DNA of 64,000 bases from Styela clava (Eukaryota > Chordata > Ascidiacea > Stolidobranchia > Styelidae): positions 5,663,383 through 5,727,382 of the forward strand of contig NC_135252.1 of assembly GCF_964204865.1 (NCBI RefSeq). Direction: 5' to 3'. The notes below the pieces were generated by a model. It was not told the origin of the DNA. It saw only the letters and a program-made list of their open reading frames with translations, and searched no databases. This document shows, in pieces, positions 48,621 through 60,500 of this stretch; within the stretch, counting starts at the first letter, position 1; each line of letters begins with the position of its first letter. The position numbers and the translations under genes are program-made.

Positions 48621-49888
48621 GTAGGGACAACACAACACCAAATATACATAACGATGAAATTAAAATTTTGGCGTAAATGCAGCACCCTTGAGTGGTGATA
48701 CCATATAATATGAATGGGCGAAGTATTGTAATACTTATGCTATAATCAGTTTTATTTATTTTGTCTTAAACATTTATTTTATCGTCTATTATGCTGATTG
48801 TGGAATCGAAATGAACTTATACTATCCTCCACCCGACAAGACCGTTGAACGGATGCTGCACCCTGCTATATGGACCTATAGCGCCGATATCGGAAACGCG
48901 AAGCAATATTTTTTAAGCACGTGTCCATTGAAATAAATATAATGGCCCGTACTCATCCTTTACTCGATAGCTTATATCCCTGTTTTGCTGTTTAACAGAA
49001 TTGGACTCCAATTGTCAAACCAAACAAAGAGAGAGATCTCATTAATGACCTTTCATTTCAGTCACCCCGCTGTTAATTAATTAAGAATTCGCTGATTTTA
49101 TTGATTATTTAAAATGCGTAACTCCCAAACTTTTCCACTGATTGTTTAAATATGCATGCAACTGCATTTTTTGCTATAGGATCATAGGTGAACTATGTAT
49201 GTCTGAAGAAGTCTGACCTTGGTGAGACGGAACGTATATACGGAAATATATTTGTGTTAGTGTGCAGCAAGACTCTTGAATCACTCAGTACAGTAGCTAT
49301 GTTGTATTTTTTCTCAAGGGATGAATTATCTGTGAAAATATGTCGCAAAATCATTGATTTAAACATTTGTAATCTTCGTTGTGAATTGTCTCGGAAAATC
49401 TATATTCTTCTCATTTTGTACGCTCCCAGAATAGGTTGCTATCATAATTGGGCGTAATTTCATTGATTTTAGAGTATTTGGAACTCCATATCCAAATTTT
49501 TAAAAATTATTTTCTCATAAAATATTAGAGATTGATAATTATTCGCATTTGGTAAATATTTGAATGCATCAAATAATGTAGTTTTAGGTTCACAGCATTG
49601 CCTATGGAACTGTTAATTATTAAATGAGACGGTTCCATTTCATTTGAATCCACGAACCCATGACAATTGCACCTGCATACTATTGCACATATGGACTTTT
49701 TGTTTTACGGATATTTGAACCCATACTAACCTTAACCCATGGGTTTTAGCACCCGCACATAGATTGAACCCGCGGATATACACATGGGTTCAAATGTACG
49801 GTTACCAAATGAGACTGACTCCAACAATATTCATAGCATGTTTACTTTTATTGGACACGTAGTGGACATAACGATCGTTTCAATATTA

Positions 49889-49919
49889 TGTTGTTGTTCT
49901 TGTTCTTGTTCTTGTTCTT
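49889..49919 (+). repeat. Short TTGTTC microsatellite
   Basis: About four and a half units of a TTGTTC-type hexanucleotide repeat in otherwise unremarkable intergenic sequence. Confidence 0.8.
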
Positions 49920-50376
49920 TGACACGTTTTTAAAAAGTCGCTTTTCTCTTTGATTACTGGACTAATTGCTTTGAAATTTTCAGTGGTTGAAGATGAAATT
50001 TTTCTCCAGAAGGCTATTACTTTTATTTATTTCAAATATTTCTGTTAGCTCTGTAAGATTTGTTTTTGTTTGCTATGACGTCACTAAACGTTCTGCAGAT
50101 ATCGGACGCCATTTTGTGTCCAACGGACCATCTTGCAATTTCAATTCACGCTGTCACAAGACAGGAGTTCTGGTACCGTAACACAGCGCGGTGACACTGA
50201 ACTAACTCGTAGCTGTCAAAAGCTTGAAAATCCATACAAATATGAGAAATAAAAAGATGAAACTTGGCAGGTGGGTAGAGTTGTGTTTCTTTTAACCATA
50301 TTTGAAAGTTTCGCGTTTCTACATTTGAAGGAGGGGGAATAGGGGGTGTGCATTTCCGATACGTCGATAATATCTT

Positions 50377-50603
50377 TGTCAACCAATTTACGGCCACCGT
50401 GTTTTCGTCTGTTTGATTGCTGTGATGTGGTGCTTTGTTTATAATTTAACGAGTTTTGTTCGAAATAACCTTGTTCTTGAAATATATGACGGTCAGAAAT
50501 GCAATTAGAAGCCCAATGTTTTCACGCTGTCACAAGACCAACAATTGTCAACCAATTTGCGACCACCGTGTTTTGTCTGTTTGATTGCTGTATGTGATGC
50601 TGC
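50377..50603. repeat. Imperfect direct repeats in the gene-poor interval
   Basis: A block beginning GTCAACCAATTTACGGCCAC at 50378 recurs at 50547 as GTCAACCAATTTGCGACCAC and continues similar for about 55 bp (through TGTTTGATTGCTGT). A second shared motif, TTCACGCTGTCACAAGAC, occurs at about 50147 and 50521. The arrangement suggests a local duplication or two overlapping copies of a dispersed element. I cannot assign a family. Confidence 0.55.
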
Positions 50604-52394
50604 GTATGCGATAGTCTCGACGCAGCATAAACGATGATCAAGGCTTGAAATCCGTGGTCGCACACTGGTCGGTCGCAAATACGTCTTTCGAGTGCCGTAC
50701 TTTGGGGATTTGTATAGCTTCAACCCTTTGTCGTAGAAAGTTAATACGAGGTTTAGCGTGTAGAATAAATGCCGCCAATGCACCCACGGTGAAAAAATTA
50801 ACGGGTTAGATATATTGGTTTTTGTTTTATAGCGGTTTGAATGAAATTGTCCGCAGACTGGCTACACCACCCTAGGCCTGGTGAGTTGTCCGTGTAGTCG
50901 AATTGTCCATCAGCCCTAAACGGCTATGACAGTCACTGTACCAAAAATTGTACCCCGATTCGGCTGGTGTTAAGTTGACGCATTTTATTTAGTAACGTTT
51001 TTATCTGAAATGTTTGACTGTGGTTCGGTACCTGATCCGATAATACGGTACATAATTGACTCATATCACGAGATATTTCAACTGATGTTTCAATTGTCAC
51101 AGGACCTAAAATATCTATGACAGTCCCTGTACCGTCACGGTACCCCGATACAGGTACTGGTAAGTCACCGCCGGTATGTTAGTCGTTGGTCACCGCATAT
51201 GATTTTTGGGGAATTGTTCTGCGTGTCCATATATTTGAGCATTGCTCTCTTGTTCTATGTGTGTTTATTTTCAAATTTGTGTTAATGTAGAACATTTTCA
51301 CATTTTAATTGTCCGTATCAATATGTATATTAGAAATATTTATTCAATTGAGGAGACTAATTGTAGATCTTTGGGCCATATCACATTTAGTCTAGGCCAG
51401 ATTTACCTATAGGCAAAGTAAGCGGAAGCCTAGATGCCCCAAGCCTGTGAGCGTTGCCAGAGATGCTTGAGAGGCCAGTTTAACACTTTACAAACCTGGT
51501 ATTTTTTTATCAGATTGATAATTCTTGTTGCAAATATTTATCGTTTAAAATTTAAAAAACTAAACACGATCAGATAAATGAATTCGTTTAATTTGAAACA
51601 AAAGAGTGCTAATTTGAAGTAACAGTTTGTACTCTAATAATGTCTTTATTTTTTAGGGAAAAAAGATCTATGAACATCTATACTAATTTATCTAAAAAAC
51701 AACGAAGATTTATTATATTTTTTATCGTGAACCCATTTATTTTAACATTTTATTACAGCACTGAATTCGTTAAAATGTTGTTAAATTCAACTTACTATAC
51801 AATCTACATGATTAGCATACGCATCTTGTCTGTAATTAAAATTTCATATTTTGCGCAATCCCAATTTTTTTTTATAACATAATATATTTATATAATCCAA
51901 ATGCTTACACTCGTCATTGGTATGAATACTAATACGTGGACAGTGAATGAAATCGAAAAATAAAAGCTATCGTGTAATCCTCCACACGCGATGTACTTCA
52001 AACAGTATAGAACCCGATTCATTCCTAACTAAACTAATTTTAAATTTAATCTAAATTGATCGCTTGAATCTTCAGTGTCTCGTCCCTGGTAGTCAAGATC
52101 AAATGTGGATATGAAAGTGTATTTTTTTAGTATTTCATATAATATATATATATATATTCTTCTGCATATATGATGCAAAAACAAACACAACACTTCGTTC
52201 TCAAACAATCGATGAATTAAAACGCTAAAATAATCGAAGTTGAAATAAACGATTGTTTCTATCTTTTTGCGATCCTTGTTCACGGTTTCCGTCTCTCATA
52301 TGTCTGTGTTCAGTGAGATATCTTCATGTGACTGGGATACACTTGTGTGATATGGAGAAGCCACTGTGTGTGTCGCCACGGCTATTGACAGGAA

Positions 52395-52400
52395 TTTATT
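52395..52400 (-). terminator. Polyadenylation signal AATAAA of the 403-aa gene
   Basis: On the minus strand AATAAA lies 37 bp beyond the TAA at 52438, implying a very short 3' UTR. It supports the choice of the last exon. Confidence 0.6.
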
Positions 52401-52437
52401 CACTATAGGACAAAAAAACCAGATAGATTGCTTCAAA

Positions 52438-55400
52438 TTAAGTCCGTGAATTAGCAATTTTGCGAAACTTGATGCTCTCACCTCCTTCGACACTCGAATC
52501 AGTAGGATCTCGCTTTCCTCTAATAGATGGGGAGGACCTTCGAATAGCCACAGGAACTTTACTCAAGGGAGACATCCTTCGTCCAGTTGATATACCTTGA
52601 TTATTTCTTCTAAAAGCGCTGCAACAAGTGTTGAATATACCGGCAGTTAAGCAAGTACATTTAATCTTATTTCAATACTTGTATAACCAAACATACATTG
52701 AAAATGTGTCAGGTAACATACTCTGCGTTCACCGACTGACTTTTAGTAAATTCGTGGTGCATATTCTCTCATGAAAAATTTGCATTTTTTAAGCGGTAAA
52801 TGTAGACGTGCGTCTCAGATGCTTTCGTAAATAAAATAAAATGGAAATTCTATTCAGAAAACTGTTCGCGATGAATGTCAGGCTAATTTTATGGAATAGT
52901 GCGTCCTCGGATTTCTGGATTCCTGACTATTAATGGTCTACTATAAATTTCGATAAGTTTTAATTTTTAAATAAACGAGATTGATTTCATTATGGAATAA
53001 GAATTTTTATATTTAACCAGGCAAGTCTAATTATATGATGTACCATGGCATCATGCCCGATTGCCAGACCAAGTCGTTTGTGGGAATTCTTTACCAGGTT
53101 ATCTTTCCAGATGCTCGGCTTTAGATTATGATATTATGTTCAGGCATCCATGTGCCAAAAAAAGCCTTATCATCATATTCAATAAGATACGTAGTAGATA
53201 ATTTCCAAAATGTCTTCACCTCGTCCCAGCCACAATTCCCACAGGACCACTGTTACATTTCCTTTTCACGCAAAATAAGTCTCCAGATGAGTTTTTCAGC
53301 TGCTTCGAAGTTTTGAGTATCCCGTAGTTGCTCTAAAGTTATAATGTGAACTCAATTTAGGTTTGTCATGTTAATTAAAGTCAATGTAGATCGTTTTTTT
53401 TTTCAAGATGGTTAAAAGAGAAGTCTATATTTGTAGACATCACTTGGGCACTACAGCCGTAAGCCAGAATAACAAATAGAATTTCTCCTCATGCAAAAAT
53501 CGATCATCTGGGCATTGATCTTCAACCGGTTTCCGCGGAACACGAAAACGGGTTTTCCGTGAAAGACTTTCAGGAGTTCCGCGTCAAATTACTGCTTCAA
53601 TTTCTTTCTATAATTGATATATTTTATGATATAAAATATTACAAATTTTATATCAACTTATTTGGTTTTAGGTCGAGCCTGTTGCGTGATAATTAAAAGT
53701 AACAGTGCGAATATTCTTTGAGTTTTTATGACATCATAGGAGGAATTTCATTTATTTTAATTTTTATTTAATTTATTTATTAATTTAATTTATCATTAGC
53801 ATTTGTCAGTATACTAGGCAATTTGCTAATGATATCACAACGAATACAATTATATCAATTACTTTGTTATGGTGGATAGATATCTGAAAACAAAAACAGA
53901 CACTCAAAAACGGTTATTCCGGAAAATTCTGAATTTTCATTTGCTGTTCAGCAAAAATACGTAATATAAGAAGTTGTCCCGAGGCTTAAAAAGGGGTTGA
54001 ACATCACTGAATTAGCAGACCCCAACAGAACCTGTTTGATGTTATTTATCCCCATTATCTCATTGTCAATTTTCGCGCAAATGCAATCGCCAGAAACTCA
54101 GTTTTGTCGTTGCCTTTTCGAGATATTGTTGCTTACAAGCCCGATTCAGGCACTATTGTACTATGAATATCTCCAGCCCCGTCATACTAATCAACTCTAG
54201 CAATAGCAACATTGGCTCTGACAGAAAGAAGTCGACCGAATTTACACACTATCCGTGAAAAGTACAAAACCCGGTTTCTTATTATTCGAAATTAGGAATA
54301 TAGTGTTATCAACCAACTTTGTTCTGAAGATCTTGTTCCCCAAATGGGCGTTGTTGTGACGGTCGCAATGTTACTGCATTAATTTCCATCGTTGACTTAG
54401 GAAGAAAGCATGCACCTGTAATATTAGGATTAAAAAAATGTTATTTATTATTTTTTAAAATGAACATCAGTGATTTTGCTAGAAGAATCAAAGAGGAACT
54501 TCCGTCTCCACTAGTTCAACTATATTTTGTTAATAACGTTAATGTGAATAAATGTAGCTTTTTCAAAAAGTTTTTGTTACACTTATTTTAAACATGTACA
54601 AAAGTAGACGAAGAAACTGTGCACAGGCATTGCTTATGCATAATTTAAACTAAAGAATAATAGAAGTTAAACAATGTTTCTTAAGTTGTACCTGCGCTCG
54701 GTATAAATTCGCCATTTTTAGTTATTGCACTTCGCACGCTGACTGGTCCACTTTGGCATTGGTCGGTGTAGTAAACGATAGGAGATTGGTGATACGTTGC
54801 ACTACCATGCTTCTTACGATGAATATTTCGACATCCATGGATCTGCGTAAACAACAGAAGAAAATATATACCGATATTAATGACAGCAAGTGCTGTGCAG
54901 AAGCGTAATAGCCATTTTGCGAAAAAAAGTTACAGAAAAAATTGCGTGGATGGCCATTCACCTAAAACACTTATCGGAAAGTGCGTTATTGGTGAATTGT
55001 CATTTGAAGACATGTGTGTGAAAGAAGTATTGGAAATTGTATACGGCAACAGTGTACCTTTTTGGAGTACCAAACGAACAAACCATGAAAATATGATCTA
55101 AGTTTAAATTACCAGTAACGTACATGGACATGGCCAAACCATGGTAGGCGAGATTCTGATGCTGAATATAATAATATAGTTGTTGTGATTATTCATTACG
55201 CATTTAAACTTACGTGGTTTTGGTCTTTGTGCTGCTCACCCTGGCAGGATGAAATATTGAATCTTAGTGCAGCTTGGAGTCGGTTCCCAATCAATCCGGT
55301 TGCTCTCAGTTCGCGAAAATTCCGAATTAGTATATATGTATAAGAGTTTCTGCAAAATGATAAGCTATTGAATACAGTGACAGTACTTTATAGTTTCATT

Positions 55401-57010
55401 TGAAAATATAAAATATTTAAGTAATCAAACTGAAAGTTAGATGAAAAACATGCAATACACATCTTCTGGAATCAACCACATCTTTTTTGATCCCGTGAGA
55501 TTGAGGTATGTGACAAAGGCTCGAAACATGAAAACTTTCGATGCTCACCTGTATGCATCGGCGTGTTGTTGGTGATGACAAAACGGCCTGAATTCATATT
55601 TGATTTCTCGAATTCCGTGAAATAACATTGGAAATCTGCTATCGTAACGAATGCCATGTTGCTGATTAGATCCCCAACTTCTCAACACTGCTGCAGGAGG
55701 GCCTGATGGAACACACCGGGAGCTTCTAGATATAATGGCACCGATCACATGTTATATAATTCATAGGATAAAGGTTAACAAATTTGCTATCATTTTACTT
55801 GCTACGCCGTATGGCGATGTTCAGTGAACTGACAACTTTGTTTCGTCTTTTTACTTCGCTATTGACTGATGTCGGCCGATCAGGGACTTCGCCATCTGCT
55901 GCTTCTTCTGTGTCCTCAAGTGTCATATGGATGAGATGTAAAGCCCTAAAACACATCACATTCATTCTAGTAAACCAAGATCAATGACTGATAGAACATA
56001 GACTACACACATACCATTCACACCAGAACATTCTCATACCATCAACTTCGAGTTGCGAAATACCAATGGTCAGGCCCTCGGCGTCACCATAATTTTACGT
56101 TTTGGCCGATTGCAATAAACAGTTGCACGCCCCTGGTCTAATCTCTAATTCTCCAAAGTACAACACCGTCTTTTATGTTAATACGTATATACGTCAGAGC
56201 AGCTGAAATAGGTATCGAAATATGGTCCAAATCGCCTATTGAATGGCCTTCCCCGAAGGGCTGGCTATTGGACTGTTTTTAGGACAAATACACAAGACAT
56301 GTACAGCCAAACAAGTGTGGTGTTTTATGTAAAGGCTTCTACTTGAATAAATGACTTTGAATGTCTCCGGCCCAAATTAAAAAAAAAACAATGTGCCATA
56401 ATCTGTGTATACATTTTATTTAAAAATAATTCTGATAACAGACTACAGCCATGCTATGAAAGCCTATGATACTGTGGAATGGAAAACTCACGCATACGGA
56501 CGATTTGACTCGCAGTTGAAAGGTAACTCTTCCTCATGTAGATTTTCGCAAATTTTCCATCCAAATATAGAATCACCCTATCAAAAATAGAATATACAAT
56601 ATATAGGTACCTCATTATGCAAAAATCCTCGATTTTAGGTTACGAAAGTCTATATCAGAGTAGTAAATACCTTATCACTACGAAATATAAGATTTGCAAA
56701 AATAATTCCCGATCTTCCGCAAACTGTGCGCGTAACGTATCAAGTAAGCACATGCAAGCAGTTTAGATATCGATAACACACATGTAGCCTATAAATGTCG
56801 AAGACGTCTTAGCGCACTTTACTTTAACTCATCCTGACAATGATTTGGAATACCCTACTCCACTATAAAGTGACTTACCTTCTTGGATGTCGTTGTCTGC
56901 TGGTTTTTAGAGTGAGGTGCGAATAATGAATAAAGTTCATCCGAGAATTCCGTGACTGGAGGATCTAACAAGTCATGACACGACATCCTCAACCCAAAGC
57001 TTCCGTGCAT
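52438..57010 (-). CDS. Unrecognised 403-aa protein with recurring CxSGP motifs, nine exons
   Basis: Exons: 57010-56879, 56577-56492, 55945-55799, 55725-55549, 55349-55214, 54842-54692, 54415-54318, 53332-53220, 52609-52438 (TAA). Every junction is in phase, which is strong support because single exons are short. The start is the ATG at 57010 (MHGSFGLRMSCHDLLDPPVT); a second in-frame ATG eight codons on is also possible. The motif CxSGP occurs three times: CVPSGPPAAVLRS in exon 4, CQSGPVSVRSAIT in exon 6 and CNSGPVGIVAGT in exon 8. Exon 3 is acidic then basic and exon 5 is mixed (RNFRELRATGLIGNRLQAAL). The C-terminus is basic and Ser-rich (RRSSPSIRGKRDP). There is no signal peptide or transmembrane segment. 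I know no family with this layout and propose no function. It lies head-to-tail downstream of the 823-aa gene. Confidence 0.7.
53513..54009. mobile_element. Degenerate hAT-like MITE in an intron of the 403-aa gene
   Basis: The left end is CATTGATCTTCAACCGG followed by TTCCGCGGAAC and a later GTTCCGCG; the right end, on the other strand, is CAGTGATGTTCAACCCC. The first 15 bases of each agree at 13 positions, and the TTCCGCGG block is typical of some hAT ends. The flanks do not show a convincing 8-bp duplication, so the copy is old. It lies between exons 7 and 8. Confidence 0.45.
56100..56135 (-). mobile_element. Possible hAT-like terminus near 56.1 kb
   Basis: On the minus strand the sequence ending at 56135 reads CAGGGGCGTGCAACTGTTT, resembling the CAGGGGTG starts of the other hAT relics. 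No partner end or duplication was found. It lies in an intron of the 403-aa gene. Confidence 0.3.
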
Positions 57011-57523
57011 ATGTCAAGAGGAAAATGGCGTGTGGCGAAAAGTCTACGCAGAACCATCCGTAGAGAATACAGTGAGAGAGATGTAGCTGAACGGGCGACC
57101 ATGGTTTTATTGTGACGCCATACTAACCTAGGCTCAACGGCCGAAAGCTTGTGTGTCACGATTCACGATGGTTTAGCATTCAACAAATAAACTGGCGCAG
57201 TATGGCGCCATTGTTATGTTTTTTTCTAGACTAGAGTGACGCATGGAATGGTGGTAACAACGGTGGGTGGAAATAAATTTTGTGCTAAGCGTCTATGATC
57301 GCACTAGGAGTTGTAGTCGAATTACCTTATCAAATAATAATAATACTCCGCATTTTTGCATGACGTCGATCCATTTTGATTCTTACAAAAAAGAGAATAT
57401 CATTTTATACAGGTAACAAAATACGAGTAAGCGGAATAGCACGACCTATTGAAGTCCCTTCTTGTCATGAATGAAACTCAATATATATACGGATATCAAC
57501 ACAAATGTGGCGTTGTTCATAAG

Positions 57524-57529
57524 TTTATT
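57524..57529 (-). terminator. Polyadenylation signal AATAAA of the 823-aa gene
   Basis: AATAAA on the minus strand lies about 27 bp after the TGA at 57557, a short 3' UTR like that of the neighbouring gene. The next gene's first exon starts about 510 bp further on. Confidence 0.6.
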
Positions 57530-57556
57530 TAAATTACCAAACATATTTTATCACAA

Positions 57557-60500
57557 TCATTTGACTCCGTCGTTCGTCCCACGAAAATATTTCGAAGCGT
57601 CGTAAGTTTGCACTGTCGTTGCATGTTTTTTAATATCTACATCTTTCGCCCCCTCAGAAAGTGACTGGAAAAGAAAAATTGAATAAATAAAAATTTTTGT
57701 TTTAACGTTTGAATATCAAATTCAATATGTAACGATCTCCTTCATTTCTCCTAGATTTAAAATTGATCTGGGCAGTGTGCATGATTCCAATATGTTTTTT
57801 TTTCTCAGAACAATTTTTTGGTTTATGAGATTAAGGCAAAAAAGCAGCACATAAAAATATTTGGATATGAAGTAAGGTTGCCTGAAATATAGATCCTTAA
57901 CTTGGATAAGCGATAAAGTCCTCGCGGTAACATAACTTCACAGTTGGAAAATGTGAGATTTTTATATGGAACACTTGGTGGTGAAAATTTAAGCATGGGA
58001 AGAAAAAAAAAAATAGTTTGATCAAACGTATTTATAAAGTAGCTACCATACCTGTGACAATTAAGGTAATCAACTAAAAGGAACAGATTACAATAATAGA
58101 TTGTTAACAACAGAACATTTATATTCAAGTTGGTTTAAAGAAACGTTAACTCACCCTCACATGCTTCGAAGATTTCGAATACAAAGACTTTTTAGAGCTT
58201 GTTTTTCTGTGGTCGATAGATCTTGAAGTACTTTTTTCTTCCGCGTCCGGCAGTGGAGATCGTAACTTTATTTTGGGCGAATTTTCTGACGATATAAGCT
58301 CTTTGGTAACTAGCGTTTCGTTTTCAGAGAACAGACTATACGGTATTGACAACGAGACATTATCGTCATCTTCGTCGATTTGAGTACTTGCATCTTTTTG
58401 AGTTGTATTAGGTAATGCATCATTGTCGTTCACGTCATAGACTGGGTGGTGAATTTCAGATATTAGAGTGCTATTATGTAAAGGTGCAACTTGAGGCTTG
58501 TTGCGTACGGAAAGATTTGCGATCTTTCCAGCAAAAAGTGTACTTGATGAGGTGCCAGGTGCTTTTACCCCCGTTAAATATGAGAATGTATATGGTTTCG
58601 TGAACATATTGGACAAATCTTTTGGTAATTTGGGCTTTCTTTTATATACAATTTTTTCATCTACTTTTATATGGTATTGTCCATGTGTGTATGTTCGAGT
58701 TTTTTTGCTTCCCTGTTTGCTTTGTTGAGTAGGCCTATTGTTTTTTTCCGGAACGGGTCCCAATCCTCTTCTGTGGCCGATTTTCTGGTTTTCTTCTGAA
58801 GTCTTACCAACTGCCTTGAATCGAACATTTTTCTTTGGGGTAGGATATACTAAATCTTCTCTTGGCTGTTTTAAAGCTTTGGCGCCGAATTCAGGCAAAT
58901 TGATTTTAGCGCCGAGGTGTTCTTGATTAGGGTGATGATTGTCATGTGAAGACGCTGGTGTGCAAGGGGGTGCGTTAATCTCAGGGGGTGGGAGGGTTAT
59001 AGAGATGCTTTTTATTCCATTGTCATTGTACCCCTCATGTTGTTTATCAAATTCTGCGTTCGGTACTCTTTGAATTGAATTTTTCATTTCCGTTAAGATA
59101 ACTTTGCCTGTCAACTTTGATGGCTCTTCCGGAGTTTTAAGTTGTTCGTCAATGTCCCATGGTGACGTATCTTTACTCCTGGATACCGTGTGATTTTCGT
59201 CGGCATCATTACGATGATTGTATTTTAACTTGATAGGTTTGTCACTTTGTTGATTTTGCGACAAGTATTTGCGTTCAACACCTTCGACATACAAAGCTTC
59301 TTCTGGTCGACCTGAATAATAGGAACAGAATAGGATTGTGTGGTTTGATTCTTCGTCACAATTTACGAATAGTTATTATATTAAATAGTTTAAAGCTGTG
59401 TACGGTAAATATCCTTAATGGCGCCTACGAACCAAAATTGGATTTAGACATAATATCTTTATTAATATTTTTCAAACGATGTGAACGACATAAAATGTGG
59501 GTGCATGGATATCACAATACAACCTGTGGGAATGTAGATCACGCCGGGATTATTTTTCTGCAGCTCTTTCTTTGAAGAAAAGTACGATTTCGGTAAATTT
59601 CTTCTTCCATTATGAACAAGATATTTCCATAAATGCTCATATGTTTGCTGGAAATGCTGACCAACTAAATCAGCGGGTAATTTGTCGAAGGAAAACTCTC
59701 CTATTTTCCGGTCAATAGTTGACGATTTTTCTTGCTGGTTAAACGCAGCTTTTGCAACGTTTTTAACACCTTTGTTGTCGACTAATCGCATATATTCTTC
59801 GGAATACAGGATGGAGTTTGATTTTTGCAGAACAGTGGGTTCTTGTTTGTTTGTAGTTCGTTTGTCTTTTTCCATTCTACCCAATAAACTTGTCAACAAT
59901 TTTTTACCAGCTTGAGTTTTTGGATTCGGATCTGGATTTAAGATGCGAGAAAACGTAGATTGATTATGTGTATTTGCTATGCGATCGACTTTCGTAACAG
60001 GAGCCGCTTTCTGCTCCAAGTTTGGGACGAACATATTTGTTTTTGTGAACATTCTGTGAAGAATTATAGTACGTTACTGCACGTCAAATCTTTTACAGTT
60101 TTGAAATAATAATACCATGATTTCAATGAATGACAATCTAATCACTTGCAATAGACTCAATATTACAGTGCTTATTGCAGAATTCATAAGTAATTCAATA
60201 TTAGGAACTCATAAGTTCACTGATTTTCTCAAAATGCGGAATGCAAAGAGGCATTTATGCTTGGTGCATAAAAATATTTGTTGATAATTAGAACTACATT
60301 CACAAATATTTTTCATGCAGTATATTTTTTAATTTAGGAGCTGATGTTGATATCAATCATCAGGAACAAAGAAAAAAACTTAATTAGTAATTTCTTTCTG
60401 AAATATAATACAATATCCCAAATGGTACCTTTCACTTTTTTTGCTTCTCATGTCTCCAAAATCAAATGTGTGTAAAACAAATTTAGGTATCTGTTTCTTA

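Larger units (their letters stand above)
43884..52437. other. Gene-poor interval with transposon debris
   Basis: Apart from the listed elements I found no supportable gene in about 8.5 kb. Short ORFs such as 45973-46161 minus and 49188-49457 plus lack domains. A small open segment at about 46985-47040 minus has a good GGCAGAG|gtgagt donor, and another at about 47940-48060 minus ends at a CGAAAG|gtattg donor; these could be first or UTR exons. The interval may contain the promoter of the 25-exon gene. Confidence 0.4.
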
